Assembly (NCBI GenBank): GCA_949948895.1
Contig: CATLHE010000002.1
Coordinates: 62,001-126,000 of the forward strand
From: an uncultured Christensenella sp.
GTDB lineage: Bacteria > Bacillota > Clostridia > Christensenellales > Pumilibacteraceae
DNA: 64,000 bases
Direction: 5' to 3'
Part shown: positions 1 through 7,836 of the stretch, in pieces
Position numbering within the stretch: the stretch's first letter is position 1
Layout of the letters: each line of letters begins with the position of its first letter
Notes under the pieces: model-generated
What the model was told of the DNA's origin: nothing
Database searches by the model: none
The model's input: the letters and a program-made list of their open reading frames with translations, nothing else
Translations under genes and position numbers: made by a program

Positions 1-401
1 CGATCACGTGCTTGGTCCAAAAAGAAGTAGCCGACCGCATTTGCGCCGAGAACGGCGGAGACTTCGGCGCGCTGTCCGCCGCGGTAAGAGCGGTAGCCGA
101 ACCCGAAACGGTGCGCGTAATCAAGTCGTGGGAGTTCACGCCTCAGCCCGACGTAGACAGCGCGCTCGTTCGGATAGTCAAGCGCGACGGCGCGGTGTTC
201 TCAGATGAGCTGTATTCGTTCTTTAAGATATGCTTTGCGCAAAAGCGCAAGACGCTCGTAAACAATCTGACTACTGCGGGTGTGGAAAAGCAAAAGGTGT
301 TGGACGCGCTGTCAGCTCTCGGTTATTCGCCTACGGCGCGCGCGGAAGAGCTGGGCGCGCAAAACCTCAAAGCATTGGGCGAAACGCTTAAAATGGTATG
401 A
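1..401 (+). CDS. rsmA: RsmA (KsgA) 16S rRNA dimethyladenosine transferase, C-terminal part
   Basis: The reading frame is open from base 3 and stops at 399-401, so the N-terminal SAM-binding half lies outside the window. The visible start reads LVQKEVADRI, followed by a YGALS-like stretch (FGALSAAV) and PDVDSALVRI; these are typical of RsmA/KsgA just after the catalytic NLPY motif. The enzyme dimethylates two adjacent adenines in the 3'-terminal hairpin of 16S rRNA late in small-subunit assembly. The C-terminal helical domain (SFFKICFAQKRKTLVNNL) is intact. In many Bacillota rsmA lies near veg and ispE, which follow here after several kilobases. It is truncated only by the window edge. Confidence 0.93.
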   Translation, partial: ITCLVQKEVADRICAENGGDFGALSAAVRAVAEPETVRVIKSWEFTPQPDVDSALVRIVKRDGAVFSDELYSFFKICFAQKRKTLVNNLTTAGVEKQKVLDALSALGYSPTARAEELGAQNLKALGETLKMV

Positions 402-414
402 CCGAGCATACCGG

Positions 415-501
415 AACCTACTTTATTGGGTGACGCGTGTCAGACGCAACTATGTATAGAACCGCGTCGCGCAATTATAAAAGCACCTACTTTATTGGGT
501 G
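415..501. repeat. Two copies of an 18-bp direct repeat after rsmA
   Basis: The motif CCTACTTTATTGGGTG occurs at about 417-432 and again at about 486-501. The second copy runs straight into the 52-bp tandem array that follows. The intervening sequence (gacgcgtgtcagacgc) is a small hairpin. No terminator is obvious directly behind rsmA. Confidence 0.6.
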
Positions 502-649
502 TAACCTCAAACCACTATATGCAGTAAACACACAACGGTTAAAAAATTGGGTGTAACCTCAAACTAATATATGCAGTAAACACACAACGGTTAAAAAATT
601 GGGTGCTATCCCAAACTAATATATGCAGTAAACACACAACAGTAAAAAA
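494..649. repeat. 52-bp tandem repeat, three units, upstream of pckA
   Basis: Three head-to-tail units start at 494, 546 and 598. Each begins ATTGGGTG and contains ATATGCAGTAAACACACAAC. Units 1 and 2 are nearly identical; unit 3 differs in its first third and last few bases. Each unit contains TTGGGT, 17 bp, then TATGCA, which could be a weak promoter, but the match is poor. No clearer promoter for pckA is visible, so the array probably holds its regulatory sites (inference). Confidence 0.8.
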
Positions 650-670
650 CTTTTAAAAAGGAGCAATTAT

Positions 671-2248
671 ATGCAAACTTACGGAATCGAAAAGCACGGG
701 ATCGTCGGTCCCAAAAAAGTCGATCGCAACCACAGCCCTGCGGTGCTGACGGAAGAAGCGCTCAAAACCGAGCCTTGCTCGCTGATGGACACGGGCGCAT
801 TGCTCGTCGAAACGGGTGCATACACCGGTCGCAGTCCCAAGGACAGATTTATTGTGGATGAAGCCGGCATAAGCGGCAAGATCGGCTGGGGCAGCGAGAA
901 CAAAAAGTTCCCGCTCGACAAGTTCGAGCTCATATATAAAAAAGTGGGCGAGTACCTTTCGGGCAAGAATATCTATATATTCGACGGGTTTGCGGGCGCC
1001 GATCCCAAATACCGCGTTTCCGTTCGCGTCATCAACGAGCTCGCTTCCGAAAACCTTTTCATGCACAACATGCTCATTCGTCCTACCGACAAAGAGCTGG
1101 AAAAGTTCAAAGAGGATTACACGCTCATCGCCGCGCCCGGACTCAAACTCGATCCCAAAGAGTGCGGCACCAACAGCGAGGCGGCTATACTTTTGTGCTT
1201 GGAGCGCAAGATAATCCTCGTCGTGGGCTCGCAGTACGCAGGCGAAATGAAAAAATCGGTATTCTCGCTCATGAACTACCTGCTTCCGCAAAAGGGCGTA
1301 CTCGGCATGCACTGCTCGGCAAACAAAGCGCTCGACGGCAGCGAGGACACCGCGTTGTTCTTCGGGCTTTCGGGCACGGGCAAAACGACGCTTTCCGCCG
1401 ATCCCAAGCGCGGGCTCATCGGCGACGACGAGCACGGTTGGTCGGACGACGGCATATTCAATATCGAAGGCGGCTGCTACGCCAAGTGCATAGACCTGAG
1501 CAAAGAGCACGAGCCCGAGATCTACGGCGCTATCAAGTTCGGCTCGCTCGTCGAGAACGTAGTAGTCGACAAAGCGACGCGCGCGCCCGACTATACCGAC
1601 CGCAGTCTTACCGAAAATACGCGTGTATCGTACCCCATAGACTTTATACCCAATAAGGTCGTGCCGTCGGTGGGTAAGCACCCCAAGACCGTAATATTCC
1701 TTACCGCCGACGCTTTCGGCGTACTGCCGCCCGTAGCCAAGCTCACCAAGGAACAGGCGATGTTCTACTTCGTATCGGGCTATACGAGCAAGGTCGCGGG
1801 AACGGAGCGCGGCATCACCGACCCCGTCAGCACGTTCTCCACGTGCTTCGGCGCGCCGTTCATGCCGTTGCCCTCCGGCGTATACGCTAAGCTCCTCGGC
1901 GAAAAAATCGAAAAGCACGGCTCGTCCGTATACCTTATCAATACGGGCTGGACGGGCGGCGCTTACGGCGTAGGCAAGCGCATGAGCCTGCCCGCGACCC
2001 GCGCTATCGTTACCGCGGCGCTAAGCGGCGAGCTCGCCAAAGTCGAGTACGAGACCGAGCCGTTCTTCGGTCTTGCTATCCCCAAGACCTGTCCCGGCGT
2101 GGAAAGCAATATCCTCAATCCCAAAAACGTTTGGAAGGATAAAAAGGAATACGACCGCCTTGCCAAAAAGCTTGCGCATGACTTTGCGGAAAACATCAAA
2201 AAGTACGACCTTGACCCCGTAATAGTGGCAGCCGGTCCCAAAGCGTAA
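671..2248 (+). CDS. pckA: Phosphoenolpyruvate carboxykinase (ATP)
   Basis: A 525-residue protein of the ATP-dependent PEPCK family, which interconverts oxaloacetate plus ATP with PEP, CO2 and ADP in the cytosol. The kinase-1a P-loop GLSGTGKTTLS lies near residues 232-242 and is followed by the kinase-2 motif GDDEHGW. The N-terminal TGRSPKDRFIVDE substrate-binding segment and the C-terminal NTGWTGGAYGVGKRMSL are present. Length is usual for the family. An AAGGAG SD at about 657-662 supports the ATG at 671. The gene is monocistronic, with a hairpin terminator behind it. With the citrate synthase at 35.4-36.8 kb it suggests a partial TCA/anaplerotic node; in anaerobes the enzyme often runs towards oxaloacetate (known for the family, not shown here). 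Confidence 0.97.
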   Translation: MQTYGIEKHGIVGPKKVDRNHSPAVLTEEALKTEPCSLMDTGALLVETGAYTGRSPKDRFIVDEAGISGKIGWGSENKKFPLDKFELIYKKVGEYLSGKNIYIFDGFAGADPKYRVSVRVINELASENLFMHNMLIRPTDKELEKFKEDYTLIAAPGLKLDPKECGTNSEAAILLCLERKIILVVGSQYAGEMKKSVFSLMNYLLPQKGVLGMHCSANKALDGSEDTALFFGLSGTGKTTLSADPKRGLIGDDEHGWSDDGIFNIEGGCYAKCIDLSKEHEPEIYGAIKFGSLVENVVVDKATRAPDYTDRSLTENTRVSYPIDFIPNKVVPSVGKHPKTVIFLTADAFGVLPPVAKLTKEQAMFYFVSGYTSKVAGTERGITDPVSTFSTCFGAPFMPLPSGVYAKLLGEKIEKHGSSVYLINTGWTGGAYGVGKRMSLPATRAIVTAALSGELAKVEYETEPFFGLAIPKTCPGVESNILNPKNVWKDKKEYDRLAKKLAHDFAENIKKYDLDPVIVAAGPKA

Positions 2249-2274
2249 AGTCAATTAAAAGAATAAATAAAAAG

Positions 2275-2308
2275 ATCCGTAACGACAAACCGTCGCTACG
2301 GATTTTTT
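2275..2308 (+). terminator. Rho-independent terminator of pckA
   Basis: An 11-bp stem, ATCCGTAACGA (2275-2285) with TCGCTACGGAT (2293-2303), has one mismatch and is followed by a run of T. Confidence 0.85.
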
Positions 2309-2327
2309 GTTGCCGAAATATTAAAGT

Positions 2328-2549
2328 TCAGTTGCGCGAGCCGTCCTCGTTTTCGAGTCCAATAAGATAATCTGCCGTCACGTTAAAATATTCAGCCAAT
2401 TTTTTCAGCATCGATATTTTAGGCTCGCTCATGCCGTCGCACCAAAAAATCACGGTCTGCTTATTGACCCCTATATCTTTGGCGAGCCGATACATCGATA
2501 TGCCGTTTTCGTTTATCAACTCTTTGAGCCTTTGCGTGAATACTTCCAT
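2328..2549 (-). CDS. Small XRE-family DNA-binding protein (repressor)
   Basis: A 73-residue protein that is essentially one helix-turn-helix domain: LKELINENGISMYRLAKDIGVNKQTVIFWCDG, then a helix ending YFNVTADYLIGLEN, the usual end of a Cro/CI-type domain. There is no effector or oligomerisation domain. It is divergent from the lipoprotein gene at 2701. Its own -10 (TATAAT, complement of 2561-2566) overlaps the first of three operator-like repeats, which points to autoregulation plus control of the lipoprotein gene. The start codon is only 11 nt from that -10 and no convincing SD is seen. The regulatory role is inferred from layout. Confidence 0.88.
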   Translation of the reverse strand: MEVFTQRLKELINENGISMYRLAKDIGVNKQTVIFWCDGMSEPKISMLKKLAEYFNVTADYLIGLENEDGSRN

Positions 2550-2560
2550 TTCTACTTTAG

Positions 2561-2656
2561 ATTATACTAAAAGTCTAGCCTATATGCTCAATAACGCTAA
2601 AATATTAGCCTATACGCTTGACACGGCTAATATTTTAGCCTATAATAAGTGCATGG
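2561..2656. promoter_or_regulatory. Divergent promoter region with three 30-bp operator repeats
   Basis: Three direct repeats start at 2567, 2597 and 2627, each beginning CTAA and containing TAGCCTATA. Each holds an inverted repeat: CTAAAAGTCTAG, GCTAAAATATTAGC and GGCTAATATTTTAGCC. Their centres are 30 bp apart, about three helical turns. The third lies exactly in the 17-bp spacer of a consensus promoter, TTGACA (2618-2623) and TATAAT (2641-2646), that drives the lipoprotein gene. The first overlaps the minus-strand -10 of the XRE gene. The likely ligand is the XRE protein encoded next door. Confidence 0.8.
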
Positions 2657-2700
2657 GTCACGACGCGATCCAAATAATTACAACTTTAAAGGAGAAAAAT

Positions 2701-3147
2701 ATGAAAAAAAGATTAGTGACGGCATTTCTTACGGTAGTCATGGCGGTGGCTTGCATGGCAGGACTAACGGCGTGCGTTGACAATGACGACGGTGAAGGAG
2801 CGTCTCATGGTGACGTCGGTAGCGTCAATGGAACGTATGATTTGTATATAGGCAATACAAAGACGAAAGAAGCTGATAAGGCGATTACCACCATTGTGTT
2901 AAACGACGGAGTGTTTACGATTCTGATCGAGGGACATTCAGTTAGGTGCAGTTATGACGTTATAAATGACAATATCGTAATGATAAACGGGTCTATGAAA
3001 CAGACATACACCAAAGAACATAACTATTATTATGCGCAATCGGGGGCTAGCATAGATGATCCTATGTTCGAAGAATTAAAATACGAAGTCGAGATAATAT
3101 GCAAACAAGGGGAAACACCCGAAGGCTATACGATATCTGAGTTATAG
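2701..3147 (+). CDS. Secreted lipoprotein of unknown function
   Basis: A 148-residue protein that I do not recognise. It starts MKKRLVTAFLTVVMAVA and has a lipobox LTAC around residue 22, so it should be a Cys-anchored lipoprotein on the outer membrane face. The mature part is small and probably beta-rich (TYDLYIGNTKT, TIVLNDGVFTILIEG, SVRCSYDVINDNIVMINGSM), a lipocalin-like or copper-amine-type small beta pattern without a clear family. The ATG at 2701 was chosen because AAAGGAG lies just upstream and a signal peptide begins there; earlier in-frame codons are in the operator region. Its promoter is occupied by the operator array, so it is probably the regulated target of the XRE protein. Confidence 0.85.
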   Translation: MKKRLVTAFLTVVMAVACMAGLTACVDNDDGEGASHGDVGSVNGTYDLYIGNTKTKEADKAITTIVLNDGVFTILIEGHSVRCSYDVINDNIVMINGSMKQTYTKEHNYYYAQSGASIDDPMFEELKYEVEIICKQGETPEGYTISEL

Positions 3148-3221
3148 TTGCGTAGACAAAGCAGATTAAAAAATGCCTTGCGTAAGAGTTTCAAAAGTAG
3201 ATAGTTTTGTCCCGTTTATGC

Positions 3222-3255
3222 AAAAAAAGCGTGTGGCGCGTCGCACGCTTTTTTT
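3222..3255 (+). terminator. Terminator after the lipoprotein gene
   Basis: A 12-bp perfect stem, AAAAAAAGCGTG with CACGCTTTTTTT, encloses a 10-nt loop. Confidence 0.85.
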
Positions 3256-3276
3256 GCGGTTTTTGTATAAAGTTTA

Positions 3277-3305
3277 TTGTCTTTTCGTAATTTGTATGAT
3301 ATACT
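3277..3305 (+). promoter_or_regulatory. malQ promoter
   Basis: TTGTCT (3277-3282), a 17-bp spacer and TATACT (3300-3305) are followed by an AAGGGGTGA-type SD before the ATG at 3333. Confidence 0.75.
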
Positions 3306-3332
3306 TAATATATAAACGGAAGGGGTGATATC

Positions 3333-4775
3333 ATGGAACGTAAAGCAGGCGTGTTAATGCACATTTCGTCGCTTCCCAACGAGCGCGGCATCGGCTCTAT
3401 GGGTAAATCGGCTTACGAGTTTGTCGACTTTCTCGAAAAAGCCAAGCTCGGGCTCTGGCAGGTATTGCCGCTGTGTCCGACGTCGTACGGCGATTCGCCG
3501 TACCAATCGCCGTCGGCGCTCGCGGGCAACCCGTACTTTATCGATCTTGACGTGCTCGTCGAGGAAAAGCTGTTAAATCCCGAGGAGCTTCCGACTTACA
3601 AGATAGCGCCCGTCGATTATGCGGCGGTGTACTTCGAGCGTTACGACACGCTCAAAAAAGCGTTTAAGCGGTTCATAAAAAAGCCGCCCGCGGACTATGC
3701 CGAGTTCAAGGAAGAAAACTCGTTCTGGCTTGACGACTACGCGCTTTTCATGGCTATCAAGGAAGCGCACGACATGCAGGCGTGGGAGACTTGGGAGGAC
3801 TGCTACAAGTTCCGCTCGGCAAACATGCAAAAGTTTGAAAAGGCGGCGGAGTTCCACAAGTTTTTGCAGTACGAATTTTTCACGCAGTGGGCTAGGCTCA
3901 AAGAGTACGCCAACAGCAAGGGCGTGAAGATAGTGGGCGATATGCCTATTTACGTAGCCTACGACTCCGTCGAGGTGTGGGGCAATCCCAAGCAGTTCCT
4001 GCTCAACGACGATCTTTCGCGCAAAGTCGTGGCGGGCGTTCCCCCCGATTATTTCTCGGCGGACGGACAGCTTTGGGGCAATCCCATTTACGATTGGGAA
4101 TATATGAAAAGCACAAATTACGATTGGTGGGTCATGCGCATGAGAATGGCGCTCAAACTGTACGACGTAGTGCGTATCGATCACTTCCGCGCGTTTGCCG
4201 ATTACTACGTGATACCCGCCGACCGCACCGATGCGCGCGTGGGCGAGTGGCGTCCCGGTCCCGGCATGGAACTGTTTAACGTGATAAACCGCGAACTCGG
4301 CAATCCCGCCATAATCGCCGAAGACCTCGGCGAGCTTCACGACTGCGTGCGCGAGCTCGTGCGCGCGACGGGATTCCCCGGCATGAAGATCATGCAGTTC
4401 TCGTTCGACGGCAATCCGTACAATGATTTCTACTATACCAACTATCAACCGAACTGCGTGGCGTACCCCGGCACGCATGACAACGATACCACACGCGGCT
4501 GGTACGAGGCGCTCGACGACAATATGAAATCGCTCGTTAAAAGAACGCTCGGTTACGACGGCGACGAGATAGCGGCGGAGATAGTCGAGCGATTGATGTC
4601 GTCAAACGCCGATACCGTCATAATCCCCATGCAAGACTTTTTGGATCTTCCCACAAAAGCGCGTATGAATATCCCGTCCACTCTCGGCGGCAACTGGGCG
4701 TGGCGCAGTAAAGCCGTTTGGACGAAGAAAGCCGCGGCTATACGCAAGCTCGTGGAAAAGTATGGAAGAGCGTAA
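3333..4775 (+). CDS. malQ: 4-alpha-glucanotransferase (amylomaltase, GH77)
   Basis: A 480-residue bacterial-type MalQ, which transfers 4-alpha-glucan segments between maltodextrins and releases glucose in cytosolic starch, maltose or glycogen use. Family hallmarks are the N-terminal RKAGVLMHISSLPN and IGSMG, the GDSPYQSPSALAGNPYFIDL acceptor region, VRIDHFRAFADYYVIPA around the catalytic Asp nucleophile, AEDLG with the acid/base Glu, and the PGTHDNDTTRGWYE segment. Length is typical. It has its own promoter and SD. The small membrane protein gene that follows overlaps its end by 14 nt. The glucokinase at 16.3 kb and the sugar importer starting at 61.9 kb fit the same metabolism but are not adjacent. 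Confidence 0.97.
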   Translation: MERKAGVLMHISSLPNERGIGSMGKSAYEFVDFLEKAKLGLWQVLPLCPTSYGDSPYQSPSALAGNPYFIDLDVLVEEKLLNPEELPTYKIAPVDYAAVYFERYDTLKKAFKRFIKKPPADYAEFKEENSFWLDDYALFMAIKEAHDMQAWETWEDCYKFRSANMQKFEKAAEFHKFLQYEFFTQWARLKEYANSKGVKIVGDMPIYVAYDSVEVWGNPKQFLLNDDLSRKVVAGVPPDYFSADGQLWGNPIYDWEYMKSTNYDWWVMRMRMALKLYDVVRIDHFRAFADYYVIPADRTDARVGEWRPGPGMELFNVINRELGNPAIIAEDLGELHDCVRELVRATGFPGMKIMQFSFDGNPYNDFYYTNYQPNCVAYPGTHDNDTTRGWYEALDDNMKSLVKRTLGYDGDEIAAEIVERLMSSNADTVIIPMQDFLDLPTKARMNIPSTLGGNWAWRSKAVWTKKAAAIRKLVEKYGRA

Positions 4776-5094
4776 CGAGCTAAGCGTTAAAAAGCAAGCG
4801 CTTTTTGCGCTTATCCCGTTAGTCGGATATGCGATCTTGTTTTACGGCGTATTTGTGATCGCACAGCGGCGGGGTAAGGGCAAAGCGTTTTTGTATTACA
4901 TGCTGTGTGCTGCCGTGTTGTTAGCCGCGGTGTTGGGTTTTGTCTTGACTCTTCTTTTGGCGAGCATGCCGCAAGAGGCATTGATAGCTTTTGCCGTTAT
5001 CGGTGGCGCCGTGCTTATTTGGGGCGTACCTTATTTGTCGCTTGCGATAGAAACCGCGTTTTTGCGGAGCGGGAATTCAGATAAGAATAAATGA
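4762..5094 (+). CDS. Small three-helix membrane protein
   Basis: A 110-residue protein of unknown function. Three hydrophobic segments are visible: ALFALIPLVGYAILFYGVFV, YYMLCAAVLLAAVLGFVLTL and ALIAFAVIGGAVLIWGVPYL. Short charged linkers (AQRRGKGKAF) separate them, and the C-terminus is a polar SGNSDKNK tail. It overlaps the last 14 nt of malQ in another frame, so it is probably translationally coupled and cotranscribed. Nothing in it suggests a transporter or enzyme. The overlap and the terminator just behind it support a real gene. Confidence 0.7.
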   Translation: MEERNELSVKKQALFALIPLVGYAILFYGVFVIAQRRGKGKAFLYYMLCAAVLLAAVLGFVLTLLLASMPQEALIAFAVIGGAVLIWGVPYLSLAIETAFLRSGNSDKNK

Positions 5095-5100
5095 TAATGA

Positions 5101-5130
5101 AAAAAGCTACGGATAGTTCCGTAGCTTTTT
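5101..5130. terminator. Bidirectional terminator
   Basis: A 13-bp perfect stem, AAAAAGCTACGGA with TCCGTAGCTTTTT, has a TAGT loop and A/T tracts on both sides. It serves the plus-strand operon and the convergent gene at 5155-5655. Confidence 0.9.
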
Positions 5131-5154
5131 ATAATGCTTTTTGATAAGCGACGA

Positions 5155-5655
5155 TCAATCCTCGTCCTCTTCTTCCTCGTCGTCGACGTAGTCGTTGGGG
5201 TCTACGTTAAAGTCGAAGTCGTCGGGTTCGTCGGAGACAGACTCGACTATTTCGTCTTCTTCCTCTTCTTCCTCTTCCTCGTCGATAAGTATTTCTTGCA
5301 TGCCGTCGGGGATCTCTTCTTCGTCCTCGTCGCCGAACGGCTCCCAATCGGCGGGGTTATCTTCGTCCTCGGAAGCTTCGCTTGCTTCCTTTTCTTTGTC
5401 GTCGCGTTCTTTCTTGCATTCTATGCAGATCTCTTCGTCTTCGCCCAAAACGTTTACGCCGCAAACGGGACACATGCGTTCGACCTGCGCTTCTTCTTCG
5501 TCGGGCAAAAGAATGGAAGGATCGCCCATGCCGAGCTCCGCTTTGCAAACGGCGCAAAGCTTTTCTTTTTTATCGATGTAGTTGATCTCGCAGCGCGGGC
5601 ACAGCACGTATACGGGGCGTGCGTCTTGTTGTGTTGCTTTGTCTGTTTTTTTCAT
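5155..5655 (-). CDS. Acidic double zinc-ribbon protein
   Basis: A 166-residue protein of unknown function. The N-terminal half has four CxxC knuckles (CPRC, CAVC, CPVC, CIEC), enough for two zinc ribbons. The C-terminal half is almost entirely Asp/Glu (EEEEEEEEDEIVESVSDE and DYVDDEEEEDED) and should be disordered. The start at 5655 (MKKTDKATQQ) was chosen over an upstream GTG at 5682 because a TATAAT -10 (complement of 5685-5690) lies only just upstream of that GTG. Acidic tails on zinc ribbons occur in proteins that contact basic partners such as ribosomal proteins or polymerase; that role is speculation here. Confidence 0.75.
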   Translation of the reverse strand: MKKTDKATQQDARPVYVLCPRCEINYIDKKEKLCAVCKAELGMGDPSILLPDEEEAQVERMCPVCGVNVLGEDEEICIECKKERDDKEKEASEASEDEDNPADWEPFGDEDEEEIPDGMQEILIDEEEEEEEEDEIVESVSDEPDDFDFNVDPNDYVDDEEEEDED

Positions 5656-5835
5656 TGTGATTTCCCTAGATTGAATTCGCACATATTATATGCGTTTTGT
5701 GCGGTTTTGTAAACTGTTTGGCGTGCGTTTTCGCAAAAATTTTAAAGATTATTTTTGAGGTTTTTTGCGTCGATAAGCGCCCGCACGTATGCCGAGAACA
5801 AAAATCGGTAATAATCGATGCGGAGGATACACAGC

Positions 5836-6075
5836 ATGAGAGCGCGCGTTCAAAACATTCAGCAGGTAAAAGACCGTATCGCGGGACTAAAAGGCAAGAG
5901 CCTTTCGGTATCTGTCAATAAGGGCAGAAAAAAGGTCGTTAGCCTTAACGGCGTGATAACCGACGTTTTCCCGTCCGTGTTCACGTTTAAAGCGTCGGCG
6001 GGCGATCTCGTATCGTTTTCGTACTCGGACGTTATTTGCGGCGATATAGTTATCGGCGCGGTCGACGCAGGTTAG
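5836..6075 (+). CDS. veg: Veg-family protein
   Basis: A 79-residue homologue of the Veg family (DUF1021), small cytosolic proteins of Bacillota encoded between rsmA and ispE. Family pattern seen: a short N-terminal helix (VQNIQQVKDRIAGLKGKSL), a basic strand (NKGRKKVVSLNGVI), then TDVFPSVFTFKA and VSFSYSDVICGDI. The ATG at 5836 follows GGAGG (5822-5826) at 9 nt; an in-frame ATG at 5818 would put that SD inside the gene. In Bacillus subtilis veg is linked to biofilm gene control; whether that holds here is unknown. A hairpin terminator follows at 6138. Confidence 0.88.
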   Translation: MRARVQNIQQVKDRIAGLKGKSLSVSVNKGRKKVVSLNGVITDVFPSVFTFKASAGDLVSFSYSDVICGDIVIGAVDAG

Positions 6076-6137
6076 GCGGAGCAAATACTGCCGCTACTGC
6101 CTAAGTGATCGACTTTATATATGATATGCCGCATGTG

Positions 6138-6171
6138 AATACGCGTGACAGGATATGCGCGCGTATTTTTT
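6138..6171 (+). terminator. Terminator after veg
   Basis: The stem AATACGCG (6138-6145) with CGCGTATT (6160-6167) is followed by T-rich sequence. Confidence 0.75.
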
Positions 6172-6248
6172 GGCGTTTTTAAATCACCGGTATATTTTTC
6201 TTGCAAGCCGAATACGATAGAAGCGTATCAAACTTCAAGGAGTCGAAT

Positions 6249-7733
6249 ATGCCCGATAACATCAATATCAAAAGTGACGATCTAGCCCCCATTGCACGCG
6301 GTCAAGCCGTAGTCGAAGCGCGGCTTACTCCCGAGGGAGAAAACGTGCGAGTTCTTTCGGTAACGGCGCACGCCGTTGCGACGCCGAGCGAGGTATTTGC
6401 GGGGGAAATACGGTACGCGGGCAAGGTGAGATTCGATTGCCTCGTACTGACCGACGGCAAGGTCCAATGCGTATCCGCGGTCGCGGAGTTTTCGGACAAG
6501 ATAACCGAGACGTCCGTTTCCGCAGGCATGAATCCGTTTATCACTACCGAAGTGATCAACGTGGAAGCTACCAAGAACGACTCGGCTATAAAAGTCGTGG
6601 CGGTCATCGATACCGTAGCGTTTGCCGTGGTGCATAAGGATTTTTCGTGCATTTGCGAGCCCGAAGCGGGCGTGTATGCCGAAAAGCATGTGATCGACTA
6701 CTGCACCGCGGTCTCCGAGCCTAGCGAAACGGCGTACATAACCGATTCGGTATCGGGCGTAAAAACGAGCGCGATCATGTTTTCTTCGAGCCGCGCGGTC
6801 GTGAACGGCGCGGAGTGTGCGTCCGACGAAGTCAAGCTGACGGGCACCGTGTATACCACCGTCGTGGCGCGCACCGACGACGATCTTATCACGTCGTTCA
6901 AATTTACTACGCCGTTTGTCAAGAGTCTGTCCGCGCCCGGCATAAACGACGGACACATCGCGATAGCGCATGCTTCCGTTACCGAGTCCACGGCGACGCT
7001 TATAGAGGACGAGGGCGCTTGCTCCGTAGACCTTGCCGTGACCCTCGCACTCGGCGCTACCGTTGTCGTCCGCGGTCAGGCGACCGTTGCCACCGACGTA
7101 TTCTGCGCCGATAACGAGATAGAAGCTGCGACGCTTTCGGCGGACGTATGCACCGTCGAGCCCGTCGTGACCGTGCTTGACAGCGTGGACGGTCAGGTCG
7201 CGCTTGAGAGCGACAGGCTCGCCGCCGATACCGTGCTTTGCGTAGCCAATACTTTCTGTACCGTCTCCAATGCCAAGATAGAAGAGCGGCGCGTGTGCGT
7301 CGAGGGTCTCGTAGGAGGCGACGTCGTTTACTACAACGCCGAAAAGAACGCAGTCGATTCCATAGCGTTCAGACTTCCGTTCTCCATGCCGCTCAACATA
7401 AATACGGCGGCGGAAAGCGTGTCCGTAAACGCGATAGTTACAAACGTATCGGTCAAGATACGAAGAGAGTCCGTGTTCGACGTAAAGACCGAAGTCGCGT
7501 TTTCCGCAAGACTTACGTCGAATAAGCGCGTTTCGGTAGTCGAAAACGTCAAGATCGGCGAAGCGATCCCGCGCCCCGACGCGACGGTGATCGTGCATAT
7601 AGCAAAACAGGGCGAGACGCTTTGGCAGGCGGCAAAAGCGCTCTGCTGTTCGCCCGAGAGCGTCGACGCGCAAAACACGGCGAGAGCGCCGTACGAGGGC
7701 GGCGAGCGTTTGGTCAATTTCTGTCGGAGATAA
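6249..7733 (+). CDS. SPOCS (DUF3794) and LysM domain protein
   Basis: A 494-residue protein with SPOCS-type modules, the domain of spore coat and cortex assembly proteins such as SpoVID/SafA relatives, ending in a LysM-like motif (HIAKQGETLWQAAKALCCSP). Recurrent signatures are VSVKIRRESVFDVKTEVAFSA and VNAIVTNVS near the end, and related beta-rich repeats with RVLSVTAHAVA and KVVAVIDTVAF near the N-terminus. The ATG at 6249 was chosen because AAGGAG (6237-6242) precedes it by 6 nt. In related Clostridia such a gene sits just upstream of ispE, as here. A function in the spore envelope is the likely role (inference from domains). Confidence 0.87.
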   Translation: MPDNINIKSDDLAPIARGQAVVEARLTPEGENVRVLSVTAHAVATPSEVFAGEIRYAGKVRFDCLVLTDGKVQCVSAVAEFSDKITETSVSAGMNPFITTEVINVEATKNDSAIKVVAVIDTVAFAVVHKDFSCICEPEAGVYAEKHVIDYCTAVSEPSETAYITDSVSGVKTSAIMFSSSRAVVNGAECASDEVKLTGTVYTTVVARTDDDLITSFKFTTPFVKSLSAPGINDGHIAIAHASVTESTATLIEDEGACSVDLAVTLALGATVVVRGQATVATDVFCADNEIEAATLSADVCTVEPVVTVLDSVDGQVALESDRLAADTVLCVANTFCTVSNAKIEERRVCVEGLVGGDVVYYNAEKNAVDSIAFRLPFSMPLNINTAAESVSVNAIVTNVSVKIRRESVFDVKTEVAFSARLTSNKRVSVVENVKIGEAIPRPDATVIVHIAKQGETLWQAAKALCCSPESVDAQNTARAPYEGGERLVNFCRR

Positions 7734-7756
7734 CGGGATATAAAATAAAAGGCTGT

Positions 7757-7785
7757 AAAAGCGGAAGGGGCGCTCTTCCGCTTTT
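7757..7785 (+). terminator. Terminator after the SPOCS/LysM gene
   Basis: An 11-bp perfect stem, AAAAGCGGAAG with CTTCCGCTTTT, has a 7-nt loop and a T tract. Confidence 0.9.
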
Positions 7786-7800
7786 TGTCGTATAAAGAGA

Positions 7801-7830
7801 TTGACTTTAAAATCGAGTATGCGATATAAT
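7801..7830 (+). promoter_or_regulatory. ispE promoter, probably giving a leaderless mRNA
   Basis: TTGACT (7801-7806), 18 bp and TATAAT (7825-7830). The -10 ends 6 nt before the ATG at 7837, so the expected +1 is at or next to the start codon. Confidence 0.75.
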
Positions 7831-7836
7831 ATGCTC

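Noticed and set aside
494-649. Possible CRISPR array
   Set aside because: The 52-bp units are directly abutting with no spacers and only three copies, and there are no cas genes nearby.
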